Positions 10,369-22,345 of a stretch of DNA of 64,000 nt are shown here, in pieces. The notes below the pieces were generated by a model. The model had not been told where the DNA came from. It ran no database searches and saw only the letters and a list, made by a program, of their open reading frames with translations. The translations under genes and the position numbers were made by a program. Position 1 is the stretch's first letter, and each line of letters starts with the position of its first letter. The stretch comes from Salarias fasciatus (Eukaryota > Chordata > Actinopteri > Blenniiformes > Blenniidae). The DNA lies in assembly GCF_902148845.1 (NCBI RefSeq), contig NC_043760.1, forward strand, positions 8,923,822 to 8,987,821, written 5' to 3'.

Positions 10369-11418
10369 TAGAGGGTTTTCACTGACGTCACGACTTGGGC
10401 GGTACCCTCGCTGCGCCGCCATATTGGAGATACTCAGTGTAAACAATCACACTGACAGTAGTCGCGATTGTGTGTTATGGAACAATTTGAGTGCGTTCAG
10501 CCATGTCGAAAGCTCGTCAAAACGGTCTGTAGAAGCAAAGGAATATCGGGAAGGCCTTGGGTTAAAAGAGAAAGCCCGATATTTCGAGAAGCTACGGTTT
10601 ATTGGTGGTAAAGATCCGTAGGAGTTGGCTCCCACCTCCTGGACCCTCACTGGGGACCAGCACTTTCGTAGGGGTTGGGGTTCCAAATAATTGATTAAAA
10701 CGCAAATATTGCCAAGCTGATGGCTACAAATAGTGTGATAGCTGAAATATGTTTTTTTTTTTTTTTTTTTGTTTTTACATAAAATACTTTAAAAATCTAG
10801 CACACACTTTTTTCAGGAGTAATACATCTCTTAAGGCTAGGGACATAAAAAATTCAAGTTTCTGTAGAAGCTAAACGTTTAGGAATGATCAAAGTAACAT
10901 GAAGTCATTAATAAGCTTAAACTGTTGCACTCTGTTTCACTTACCTGACAAGAAATGTGCCGAACAAATTCGGATGTTGTCTAGATTTTTCCCTCGTAGA
11001 TCTTTGCTAACCACAAGCGCCTCCGTTCCTCTGATAGTTTTTGGCATTCCTCACCCTGGTTTTTTTTATAACTTTTGGAAGTCTATTCATTCATTCATTC
11101 ATTCATTCATTCATTTTCTATCGCTTATCCCTTTCGGGGTCGCGGGTGGCTGGAGCCGATCCCAGCTGCTGTGGGAGAAGGCGGGGTATGCCCTGGACAG
11201 GTCGCCAGTCTGTCGCAGGGCGACGTCTATATAATTCCAAATGTTTTTCTCTGTCTGACCTATTGGCACAACCAACGACACGGCAATAATTTACCTTTTT
11301 TCTTGATAACGCTCTGGATCTTCCTTAGAACTCGTGCTTTGTTGTGATACGGAGTACCTCCAAGATGGCGACTTCCGGGTCGATGACGCGCCTGATGACG
11401 CGTTGAGAAAACCCTCTA
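10369..11418 (+). mobile_element. DNA transposon relic with terminal inverted repeats and a partial ORF
   Basis: Ends are ATAGAGGGTTTTC and GAAAACCCTCTAT, inverted repeats of 13 bp followed by paired GACGTCA/TGACGCG-rich subterminal sequence. An open frame at 10424-10621 carries the string EYREGLGLKEKARYFEKLRF, which I recall as the start of a multi-copy transposon-associated protein family in fish genomes (SWIM/YqaJ type, from memory). The frame stops after about 65 residues and the rest of the gene is missing. The element is an internal-deletion derivative, and another repeat (11084-11229) sits inside it. Confidence 0.6.
11084..11229 (+). repeat. Short interspersed repeat with ATTC tandem start
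   Basis: An (ATTC)n run is followed by CTATCGCTTATCCCTTTCGG and then by 'GGCGGGGTATGCCCTGGACA' and 'GGTCGCCAGTCTGTCGCAGG'. This conserved block is very common in fish genomes. It is inserted within the inverted-repeat transposon. Confidence 0.6.
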
Positions 11419-11962
11419 TTGTTGCGATGACAATAAATAGCATTCCATTCCATTCCATTCTAAGTGTCACTCATTTACTTGCATACCTTTGATTTTTCAG
11501 AAGATTACATAGATACTATGGTTCTTCATGTTGCCTGCTGATGTATTGAAGGTGCGTAGCTCTGAGAGAGCAGCAGAGATGACAGCTGGCAGCAGGTTTG
11601 CAGCAGGCTCTTCGTCTCTGACGTTTGCAGTGTTGCCGTATCTCCTGTAGATGGTGCCAGCGTATTGTGAGCTGAATCCTCCTCCTCACACTGGATCAAA
11701 ACTCAGTTGTAGGTATGAGACACTGGCAGGCATTTACTGGAGAATTAAAAATAATAATAATAATAATAATTTTGTCTGTATACTTTCCATTTATGACCGT
11801 TTACGACACCAACATCTGACCCCGGACTTAATGATCTGACCCGACAGGTTCATTGCTTTTTATTCTGAGAGGATATTGAAAGTTGGAGAAAGTGTTTAAT
11901 TGATATGCTCACAATTCGCTCTGTCTGTCATCAGTTGTACCGGTAAGCTGTTGCAGTTGATA

Positions 11963-12135
11963 TTAAAGGTGCATTAAGGAGTTTTTCAACTTTAAAAATA
12001 CTTATTTTCCACCATAAATATGTTACACATTTTTAATGATGTGTAGAATGTGCCCTGACATATTCATTGCAAGTACCTCTAACAGCGCTAAATTGTCACT
12101 TTAAAGTTGCAGTGCCGGTGTCGTGCCAAAAAGTG
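11963..12135. mobile_element. Truncated copy of MITE family 2
   Basis: Begins TTAAAGGTGCATTAAGGAGT and follows the reverse complement of the right half of the 7869-8387 element to about 12135, including the CACCATAAATATGTTACACA segment. The other end is absent. The sequence after 12135 is unrelated to that copy. Confidence 0.72.
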
Positions 12136-12579
12136 ATTCCCTGCCATAAAGTGATTTCCGGTCCGCGGACAGCTGAAAAGCGCAGCTTCTGTGGCTCTGC
12201 GGCAGTCTCAATCGGGCTCAAACAAGTTTGTTTCTGATCATCCAATGATTTTTATTTGTGTTTGCGTTTGATAGCCTCCTGTACGTCCAGTTGCCTTATG
12301 TCGCTGTTAAATACCGGTAAGCTAGTTGGCGATTTTAACCTGGCTTGTAGTTATGCTAATAAAGATGTGACACGTTTTCTTTTCTTTTTATTTGCACCAA
12401 AATTGCTAGATTGCTCAACAAAGTAATTTCATCCCAAGCAGTGCGTTGTACGGTTTGAAAATTGAGAAAAGGGACATTACAATGTCAGAATCAGCTTATT
12501 TTGCTTGCTAAAAGCTGATTCATGCCTCCGGTATTGTATATGGATCAATATTTTGCCTCGAAATAATTTAATATAATAC

Positions 12580-13810
12580 AGCCTAGTTCTTAATTCTCGT
12601 GACCCTTTTTAACATTTTTAAGAATTGCATCCCATTCCTCTTGTGTTATTATGAGACCCAGGTCTTTTTCCCATGATGTCTTGAGGGAAATCCCATTCGG
12701 GTCAGATGTACTTAATAACATTTTGTAATAAGCTGAGGCTTCATGGCCCCGACCAAACGCTTTTTTAACTTCCTGTAGTGTGGCACAATTCAAAGGGGCA
12801 GCAGAAAGAGAGCCAAACACCTTCCCCAGTAAGTGTCGTAGCTGTAAATATCGCCAAAAATCTTGTCTAGACAGGTTAAATTCCTCAACTAGGGACTAAA
12901 AGGATTTTAGTGTTCCATCTTTGTATGAGTCACTCAATATTTGTATACCTTTTGAAAACCATGACTTCCAAAAAAATGGTGATTTACCTATTCAAAGTTT
13001 AGGGTTATGCCAAACTCCTGCCAGGCCATTAAGATGCGGGTTAAATTTGAGAATTTTGCATATACTCCCCCAAACCTCTTTGATATGAGATAAAACAGGG
13101 TGCGATTTATTTTGAGGTTCAAGGTTAATAGATAAAAATAGTTGAGAGGATTAAACTGTAAACTAGCAGCAGTTTCAAGGGGAAGCCAAGGGGGAGCTCC
13201 AGGCTGGATTACTGCAATGCCCTCCTCATCGGGATCCCTGCCAAGAGTCTGCAAAAGCTGCAGCACATTCAGAACTGCGCTGCCCGGATCCTGACGAGGA
13301 GGCGCAAATTCGATCATATCACGGCCATACTCAAAACCCTCCACTGGCTGCCAATTCAATACAGAATCCAATACAAAGTCTGCCTCCTCACTCACCAGTG
13401 CCTACATGGAACTGCCCCTGCCTGTCTCCGCGAACTACTGACCCTCCACACGAAGTCTCCGCTCCTCCTCCTCCTCCACTTATTCCCTCCATCAACCCAG
13501 GACTAAACTCTCCACCATGGGAGACAGGGCCTTCCAGGCAGTGGCCCCTCGGCTATGGAATGCTCTCCCTGACACCCTGAGGGCTCCACTAAGTGTGGAA
13601 ACCTTCGAAAAAGGTCTCAAGACATTTCTATTTAAATGGGCCTACTAGATCCACCTTGCTTCCATTATAGTGACCTTGAAGTTTTGAAGTGTTATTTTTG
13701 TTCTGTTTTGTCTTGTATTTTTTTTTTTTTTGCCTTGACAATTGTTTTCAATATTGCTCTGTAGCGCTTTGAGATTTCATTCGAAATGTAAAGCACAAGA
13801 CAAATAAAAT

Positions 13811-13842
<32 letters not shown>

Positions 13843-14823
13843 GTTATTATTATTAGCTCTCTCAGGTGGCAAAAACCAGTGTGCCAAGTGTCTGAGAGAG
13901 AATGCATAATAGTAATATAGCAAATTTGGCAAACCCAAACCCCCTCTGTCCTCAGCTCTTTGTAACTTGTGTAGTCCTCGTCTGGGCCATTTGTTATTCC
14001 ATATGAGAAGATTGCAGAGCTTATTGAATTGTTTGAAATATGTCATAGGGACATGTACTGGTAAGGCTTGTAACAAATAATTGAATTTTGGTGTACAGAC
14101 CATTTTAATTACGTTCACTCTTCCCCAAATGGAGAGAAACAACTGATTCCAACGCTCAACGTCAGCCTTCATCTGATCCAATAGTGGTTCAATATTTATC
14201 TTTATCAAGTCGGCTAATTTAGGGGGAAAAGTAATCCCAAGATATTTAATCCCTTTTTGTGGCCATGACAACATACCATTAGGAAACATACTTTTGGGGC
14301 AGCAAGCAGAAAGTGGTAGGGCCTCTGATTTTGACCAATTTACCTTATAACCAGAGATTTTTGAAAAGGTGTCAATTATAGAAAGCAATGCTGGAAGAGA
14401 ATTTACTGGGTCTGATACAAAAAGCAGGATGTCATCTGCATAGAGCATAAGCTTGTGACAGCTATGACCTACAGTGATTCCAGGAAAGTTTCTGTCTTTT
14501 CTAATAGCTATTGCTAGGGGTTCCAGGGCTAGCGCAAAAAGCAAAGGGGACAAAGGATCGCCCTGCCTAGTGCCCCTACCCAGTTCAAATGATGGCCCCA
14601 TCATGCCATTAGTAAGAACACAAGCCTTTGGATGAGTGTATATGAGTCGTATCCAAGTAATAAACTTGTTACTAAAGCCATAGCATTCCAAGGTTGCAAA
14701 TAAATACTCCCATTCCACTCGGTCAAATGCCTTTTCTGTGTGTAAGCCCATGTGTGGCTGTAGTGATTTAATTTCACCACCAGGTTTCCTCAGCAGATCA
14801 TTATTGGCTTCGGTTCCGCTCAT
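12580..14823 (-). mobile_element. L1-clade LINE ORF2 remnant, split by a later LINE
   Basis: On the minus strand the 14823-13870 part encodes reverse-transcriptase blocks: EKAFDRVEWEYLF, GTRQGDPLSPLLFALALEPL, LMLYADDILLFVSDP (catalytic YADD) and a KVNWSKSE block. These are typical of the L1 clade. The C-terminal part resumes beyond the insertion, for example FYLLTLNLKINRTLFY and a frame to about 12590. The 5' part (endonuclease and ORF1) is missing. Interruption by the plus-strand L2-type tail and several stops make it inactive. Confidence 0.8.
13192..13857 (+). mobile_element. L2-like LINE 3' end inserted in the L1-type LINE
   Basis: The plus strand encodes the end of a LINE polymerase: LDYCNALLIGIPAKSLQKLQ, then a block of the type 'LHWLPIQYRIQYKV'. 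The typical 3' region follows (CTCTGTAGCGCTTTGAGATT, then AATAAAATG), then an (ATT)n tail from about 13809. The tail on the right fixes the orientation. The element is 5' truncated and interrupts the minus-strand L1-type LINE, so it is younger than its host element. Confidence 0.75.
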
Positions 14824-15829
14824 GTGAGGTGAAGCACAGAGCAGGGAAATGCAATGGTGTTCGTTCTTTTTCTTTTTCTTTTGTGTCGAATATCATAACC
14901 CTAACCCTAACCCTAAAACCAAATAATTAGTGCAATGAAAATTAATATAAGTTTCGCCGAATGCTGAGTTCTTTGTTCGGGAAGCCTCAAATTTTGCATT
15001 TTTTGTTTAAATTCTGTTTCATTGTTTTGTAGGAACCGTTTCATTTCTGTTACTCCACATTTATCTTTCCATATCTCTCCTCCACCCTTCAGCCTCCTCA
15101 AATGATCTGAAATCAGACCCGCTGGTGAAATCACAGCTTTTCCTTTGGTGGAGTCTCTTTGCTTTTGAACTGCTCGCTTTGTTCTGATTCCTCTTGTCTC
15201 AGAACCCCCTGACTGTTCTCCTCCTCCTCCTCCTCATCCCCCGTGTCTACATAAATACCGACTCCTTCCTGTTTTCGGTTCCTCTTAATTCTTCCTGAAC
15301 AACTGTGTCCTCTGCTGCTCCGCAGAGTCCAGACGAGCTGCTTCACCCACCAAACCTTTCATGTGGATGAAGCAGCTCCCAATAACATCACCTCCACCTC
15401 CACCCTCCCTTTCCACGACCCTCTGCACTACTTTCCAACTCTTCTGACTCACTGGAAGCCCCATCTGGACATATCCTACTCACATGACCCTCCTGTCAAC
15501 AAACGCACTTTAAAACTTCATTGTCAGTGGTGGTAAACAGGATGCAAGACAATAGGGGTCTGATGTAGAACTTCTTTGAAACGTCTTTTAAAAGAAATAA
15601 ATCAACTTCAAATTTTAACTCAATGTGAGACTAACAGTTTCATCACCTCAATTTAACACTGAGCCATCACCAAAAATAAAAAACAGGGAAAATGTTTTTT
15701 AATGCCTGTATTAATGTAAGTATTCTATAAGTATCCTTCCCATTTATAATTATTCAAGCCTCATATTACATGATTTCTTAAGATGATGTATAATAAACTG
15801 GTTAAAGTTATTATTGATCTTCTTACGGC
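14824..15829. other. Intergenic, nothing recognised
   Basis: Includes three CCCTAA-like units near 14896-14916 and a CTC-rich stretch around 15220. No gene is supportable. Confidence 0.35.
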
Positions 15830-16480
15830 CTCAAAGGACTGGTTTCTGTTCTGGTCCTGTTAGATCTCAGCGCTGCATTCGATATTATTGATCGTAACGT
15901 CAACCACAGATTATCTGGGATTGAAGAAACAGCATTTAACTGCTTTCGATTATATTTCACAGACTGGCTCCGCTTTGTTCATGCCAATGATGACTCTTCA
16001 GCTCAGACTAAATGTAGACACATTATAAACGCTTCCTGTAACGAACATCATCAGGAAACACTCCACTAACTTCCATTGTTAAACAGATGATACATAAATA
16101 TCTATGAAACCAAATGACACTGGTCGACGTGTTAAACCAGAAGCTTGTCTATAAGACATACATTCCTGGATGAGTCGGGATTTTCTATTCTTAAATTCAG
16201 ATGAAACAACATTTGGAGAGAAATTATTTACACAAATAGTGACCCTGGATAGAGTCACTTTAACCTCTAGTAACAGTGTGAGTAACGTGGGAGTGACCTT
16301 TGACCAGGACTTATCCTTCAATTCTCACATTAAACCTGTCTGTAGGACTGCTTCCTTTCACCTAGATCTGTAAAATCTACAACATGTCGACTCAAAGTGA
16401 CACTAAGCGTAATCCATGCATTTGTTACTTCAGAGTAGAATATTACAATTCACTATTATCAGGGTGTCTGAATAACTGGT
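15830..16480 (+). mobile_element. Rex1/CR1-type LINE fragment
   Basis: The plus strand gives VLLDLSAAFDIIDRN (reverse-transcriptase motif A region). In another frame, around 16290-16360, a decayed 'VTFDQDLSFNSHI' block is followed by an IHAFVTS block. These fit Rex1. Several frame breaks are present. A related tail lies at 39330. Confidence 0.7.
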
Positions 16481-17463
16481 AAAGACATCCTCAACTGATC
16501 TTTGCCATCCTTGTGTCTGACGGCGGCTGCTAGTGGTTTAATACTGTAAAGAAGGATGGAGCGAACTGTGAGTCTGTGCCTCTGTTAGGTTTCAAGCTTG
16601 GAGAAATCTGACCACTGGTTTTAATGATTTTTTACAACAACAGATTCTCCTTTTCATCATCACATTCGTGAAGTTCAGTCTTCTCTATACAGTAATTCAC
16701 TTCTAATAATACTGAATGGTTGTGACCAAAAGGAAACAACTGCAGTCGCTCCAAAGGAAACTCCGGTCCGGTCATAAAGGTAATGGTTTTTAAAATGCCT
16801 TGGTATTTATATCATGGTTTAGAGATATAAGCTATATGCTACCTGAACTTGAACAGAATAATGAATAATTAGGGCCAATCATGTGACCCCCCTCCCCCCC
16901 ACCGTCAAGTGCTCTAAAAATGAATTTTAATTGAATAGTCCAAGAAAATGTGCGAAAAATGAAACAAAAAGAAACAAACATCTCAACAATACAAAATCAT
17001 TCCATTTATATTTTAATATACCTGCTGTCCGATACAATTAGAATTGTGGACGTCATTTTGAGGAGCACATAAGTAGCAATGAGAAATAAAAAACACAGCT
17101 GATCACTCAGCAGGAAGGCAGGATTAAGACAGTGGCTTTGTACAGTAACACAGAAGCTGCAGTGCGTTTGAGTTACTATCAACATATTTACAAGATCAGC
17201 CAACTTTTGACAAACTCTAAAAGCACCCATGAATGTCGAAGTCGGTAGAAAGTTGTTCCGCTTCATCTCGACACTCATCCTTGTCCCTGGAGACGCTCAG
17301 TGCTGCTGCAGCAGGTCAGCGCTGAGCTTCCCGTGGTACCTGAGGCATTGTTCTTCACCCAAAAGTCATTTTGGTTTTTCTTGCCTCACAGTGGCAGGTG
17401 GAGAAAAAGAAAAAAAATACTTCCAACAAATCCAGTGTGCATCTGGAAATGTTCTCATTTTCT
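16481..17463. other. ifnar1 3' flank
   Basis: The nearest few hundred bases should be the 3' untranslated region of the minus-strand receptor gene. A candidate ATTAAA poly(A) signal (TTTAAT on the plus strand) lies near 17012. No other gene is seen. Confidence 0.4.
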
Positions 17464-20400
17464 TCATATCCACATGTCAACGACGCCACCTGCGATCAAT
17501 GCCTCGCCCTTGATGTCTCCCATCTTCACCTGCTCAAAGGGAACCCTGCAGCAGTCCGAAGCTCCTGAAACTGACTGCGCGCTGTCGGGCTGGTAGAGGC
17601 TGGAACAGCCTTCTGCCGAGTATATTCCGGTGTCTCCACTGCTGCTACTGGCCTGACAGCTGAGTTCGCCACTGAAAACAGAAAGAGAAAGGATGCTCAT
17701 TTCTGCAGTGTCATACAGACTTCTGTCTATTTCAAGTTACTAATGAGGGGGAAAAAAAGGCATATAAATGAGATGAAGCATTAATGACCTGTTGTCTGAC
17801 GGCAGGTCAGCTCTGTGTTCAAGCAAGTCTTCATCTGAAGGGATTTCCTCTTCCAACAGTCCCGGCTGTGGGCAAACAATCACTTTTTCACAGAGGTCTG
17901 ACTCTGAATCCGGGGTGAAAAGTGGAGGAATGTCAGAGCCGGTGGAGTCGTGGCGACACTGGAGGCAAGACAAGAGGGATTACGGTGAAGAATCCAGATG
18001 GATTTTGTTGGTCTATATCTTACGCATTAACTGAGTTCATATGTCAAAAGAAAAACTAATGGAAAGCACGTGAACTGTGCATACCGCATACCTGCTGGAA
18101 GTGTGCGGGCAGCCTGCTGACAGGGTAAAATGTGGCTTTGACGGTCTTGAAGACCCAAAAGACGCCAAAGAGTGCGAACAAAATCAACAGGAAGCAGATG
18201 ACCAGAGAGCCAAGGAAGTACAGAAAGATCTGCCACCAGGGAACAGCACCTGTCCGAGTGCAGAGACAAAGAAAAACCTTCATGAAGTCTGAACTGAGCT
18301 TACATAACTGACCTTTGACTCTGCCTCGCCCAGGTACACCCAGGGAGCATTCAACTATCAGCTGCCCAGACTCTGGCAAATTACAGACAGCGTCAAACTC
18401 CACGGAGAACCATGTCAGCTCCTCCCACTTTCCTTGTTTTCTGGGTTATTCAAGTAATCCAAGTAACTCACTGTTAAGACCCTCTTGTTGTTTTTCAATG
18501 TTTTTTAACTGTGACCTTGTAAACGGGCTCCTAAATAAAGTGTATTATCGTCGCCGTCTTCTGAGGTAATCATCTCGCACACATCAAGTGGCCACGCCAG
18601 CTGCATGTATCCAGGCTGTTAGCTACTGATAAAATAATCTTAAGGGTCAGAAAGCAGAATGGACCTCTGGCTCATTCTTCATCAGTCTGGCGGGTTTCTG
18701 TAAATGAATTTCAAAACACTTTTTAGCAATTATAAAATCTTCTGAGCGCAATAAGCCCAGTTTTCAAGCCGACCTTCCTTTACCGTGAGTGAAAATGTGT
18801 TCTTTAGTACCTTCGGTCTGCATGCAGCGCGGCGTGGTGAAGCTGCTGCTCTTGTGGTAGAAGTCACAGCGTGACTGAAGGCTCACGCAGTACCAGGTCC
18901 GCGCCTTCAGGTCGGGTAGAGTCACCACGTTGGTCTCACTGCTTATTACTGAGGCCTGAACGGACAAAGAAATCAATTTCATTTGAGGCATAATTCCAGA
19001 AAACCAAAACACGACCAAGAGATGATTCTTGTGATTTTCGACCAAATCGTGGAGCCACAACACACGTTCATTCTTCAAGATAAGGCGAACATACTTATAA
19101 AGTTTTATACTGTATGTACGTTGCTTTTATGAAGTTTCAATTACAATTTAGAAGTGATGAGCATTACAAAATATTTTCCAGGAGTTTTATAACAGATTTT
19201 AGCAGCTTCACAATCCTTATCCAGAATTTTTAAAATAATTTTGATATCTTATAAAGGAACAGAAACACTTTTTTCATCCCAGAGGGAAATTCCTTTCACA
19301 CTGCTCCACAAAGAATAAACAGAAAGAAAGCTGAATATAAAATAAGACAGGCTAAATATTAAAAATATGGAACAATAAAAATTAATATATACAAGGCCTA
19401 ACAGTGACTAATTAAACCACAGAACGGATTAAATTAACCTAAACACAGCAAACACTATATTTACAAGGAGGAGCTGTAAAGTCTTAGTTTAGACATCATA
19501 TCTTTTCTAGAAGTAGTTTTCCTTTTTCCCCCTCCATTTTTAAGCATTTCTAAATTTTAAAAAAACATCCCGGGGATAAATGAAGCAGCCCCGTCAACTG
19601 ATGACGATCAACTTGAAGCCAGGTGATTTTGAACTTACTGATATTTGTAATGTAATTCAAATTGCTGCGAGTGTTATGAAAGGGTTCGCTTTTTTACCGA
19701 TGCGTCCTCCGAGTGTTCCCAGTAGCGGATATTGTAGTACAGCCCGGGAAGATGTTCCTTCATGGAGCGGTTGTCGGTGGTCATCGGGTCGGAGATGGAA
19801 ACCTGCAGGTTGGATCCAACAGGAACGAGGCCCACCGACGCCGGAGGTCCCACCGCGGCTGGACAGAAGAGGACAGGTCTTAGTCTGATTGTGGAGACAG
19901 TAAAACCGTCACACTCTAATATCAGGTTTATTTCTGTTTAAGAGTTTTTCCCCCTTTTCTTTGTCTTCTCAACTTACACAAGTGTTTTTTTTCTGTAAAA
20001 GTTTGTATTTTCACGTTTTCAACATGTTTCCATGTGAAATAGAGATGTTTATGGATATTAGGTTCAACTCTACAAGTTTCTCCAGGTCTTACCATCTTTA
20101 TCGGGGCAGAATTCCTTCTGCACCCACCCAGAGTGACCCCTGTTCACATTGGCTCGCACTCGAAGCACGAAGATGCCCAGATAGTGCAAATTCAAGACTG
20201 TGAGGTCACAAAACCGCTGTGAGCTTTCGTTGCACGCCGTGATCCAGCTTGCATTCTTCTTCTTATACTTTAGCTTAAACTTTCTGGAGAGACAAAGGCA
20301 CAGACAAGATGCGAGGCATCTATGGTTACAGGAAGGAGGAGCCAAGACACATCTCACACAAAGTCGAGTCACAAAAGCATCACTCTATATGTGCCGAGTC

Positions 20401-22345
20401 TGTTCACAGGCTTCTGGATGACATGCCTGAATGAAGATACTTACGGAAGGTATTGAGTTGTGAAGGTGACAGAGTGAGCGTTTGTAACATTGGAGTCATA
20501 CTCCCAGCTAAGCGTGTAATTGGTGTTTAATGTGATCACTGTCACATTGTGGGGTGGGGCCGGCTGTGCTGCAGCTGGAAGAAAGCACAAAGGAAACATG
20601 TTAAATGATCACAACCTATCCTTTCGTCTCTACTTGATTTTCCTTTTACAGTGATGGACCTGCCGCCCCTCCTCCCCCTCCAAGCACCGCTGTTGTGTGA
20701 ACAGTTGGCAAAACAGCCAAAATGCTATAAAAGTTTGCCGTCGTGACTCGAAAGCATCAAATAACCAGGGCCTTGTAGTCCTGAGTACAGCGTGTCACCT
20801 CTCTCACAGCTCCTGTTTTAGGTGCTTTCTGGATCTGAGGAGGAGCAGGATGGAGGTGTGGTTCAATTCACCAAACAGGGGAACGGAAAATGTTTTGTAG
20901 TTGCCAAAACAACCATTTCCTCCAGGAACTGGGTGTTTGGGGAGCACTGGACAAAAGCGGGAACAGCCAACAAAGCACTTTCACTTAAACCACTTCCGGA
21001 TGTGGTCAGGGATGCGTGTGACGAGTCACAAATGCTCCCTGGACAGCAGCACAGCAGGAAAATACGTCACACATGAGTGTTATCAGTTTGTGCCGTTTTC
21101 ATGTGCCTGTGTCTGATAGACTTTGAATGTAAAAGCAACGCCCGTGACGCTTACGGCAGTCTAGACAGAGATAACCTTTCTGTGGGGACAGGGCGAAGTT
21201 AGAACTGTGCACAAAAAAATACAGCAGTAACTGATATACTCTGGAGTCATCGAACATGTTGGCGTATCAAAATAACTTGACAGTTTCTTAGATGGCCTAG
21301 CAGCAAGACGCAGCCTCGCTGCTGGTACGTGTCCACAGGATCCACCCATTTCTCACTTCCTTTTCATTGCCTTTTAACATCACCGTGGGGCATTCTGAGT
21401 TCTGTTGCACCGGCCTGGATATGCCCTCAGCGGCTCATTTGCACGAAATAGAATCCTGCCTTCGACTTTTGTAAAACATCTACTCTTGCAGTAGCAGAAC
21501 CAAAACAAGGACAGACTCAGCAACTGCGCAGCTTATTTCTCTCCTCAAATGTTTTCAGAAATGCTGAAAGTACTGATACAGTTAAAAATAAAAATTACAA
21601 AAAAAAGAAAGTACTGATACAGACATCAACAGTGGGTTGGAGACTGAAGCATGTGAGTGTGACTGAAGCATACAATTCGCACATAAACACAGGACAGGGT
21701 GCATAAGCGGCCTGCATGGGACACACCCACCAAGTGTACAAATTCCAGATAGGGTGTGCTTGCATATAAGAACAAAAAAATAAATAAATAAAGTAAAGGC
21801 GGCGTTTCATTTATTTAGTTTTTACTGGGCCTGATTGCATCGTTTCGTGGACTTGTTTTGGGGCCGCGGGCCGCATGTTTAACACTTTGCTTGTTTTAAA
21901 GCAATGAATATCAGCATTTACGTATTTAACACGTTGGAAAAACCCCATCAGAGTATGGTTGTTGGGTTATCAACCCTAATTTACAGTCGCCTAGACATGT
22001 TCGATCAGAAACACCCTCAACGTTGGAACACCTGCAGACGACGAGCGCTGAACTGCAGCTGCACCTGTCCGTCCTCTCCAACACCGTCTACTCGCTTCGG
22101 TTCGACGACAAAACAAGATGTCGTCCAAAGCGAGAGCTTTCGGTTTCTGGGAGCTGTTTTCCACCCGGTGAGCTCATGAACACGGAGGGGATTCGTGTTT
22201 TAGAGAAGGAGCAGCGTCTGGAGCCTGGTGCTGAGAGAGGAAGAAGAAGGAGGAGGAAGAAGAAGAGACGGGGTTTCATACCAGCGGAGCCGTGAAGGCA
22301 GCAGGCGAAGAGGCAGACGAACAGAACCGCAGGACGGACCGACAT
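17464..22345 (-). CDS. ifnar1: Interferon receptor chain IFNAR1 homologue (CRFB5)
   Basis: Type I interferon receptor subunit, a single-pass plasma-membrane protein that pairs with an IFNAR2-like chain and recruits TYK2 (family knowledge). Eight coding exons: 22282-22345, 20445-20574, 20093-20283, 19698-19858, 18811-18955, 18092-18249, 17789-17958, 17464-17671. All junctions are GT-AG and in phase, giving 408 residues. Residues 1-21 are the signal peptide (MSVRPAVLFVCLFACCLHGS). Two fibronectin-III domains span about 22-128 and 129-230, against four in mammals, as is known for fish. The transmembrane helix is about 238-263 and the tail 145 residues. The NYTLSWEYD stretch resembles mammalian IFNAR1 domain 3, and the tail DTGIYSAEG resembles its QDSGNYSNE. 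Tail tyrosines occur in FYPVS, GIYSA and SLYQP. The inner ATG was preferred to an upstream in-frame one (22370) because it starts the signal peptide. It is divergent with il10rb. Confidence 0.87.
21395..21560 (+). repeat. Interspersed repeat, copy A
   Basis: Carries GAATCCTGCC and, near 21530, 'CAGCTTATTTCTCTCCTCAA' followed by ATGTTTTCAGAAATGCT. The same words recur at 56610-56890, 57150-57440 and 63480-63600. The family is non-coding and unknown to me. It lies in ifnar1 intron 1. Confidence 0.55.

Noticed and set aside
14896-14916. CCCTAA tandem units resembling telomeric repeat
   Set aside because: Only about three units. Similar units at 30820-30860 lie inside a common MITE, so neither marks a telomere or fusion point.
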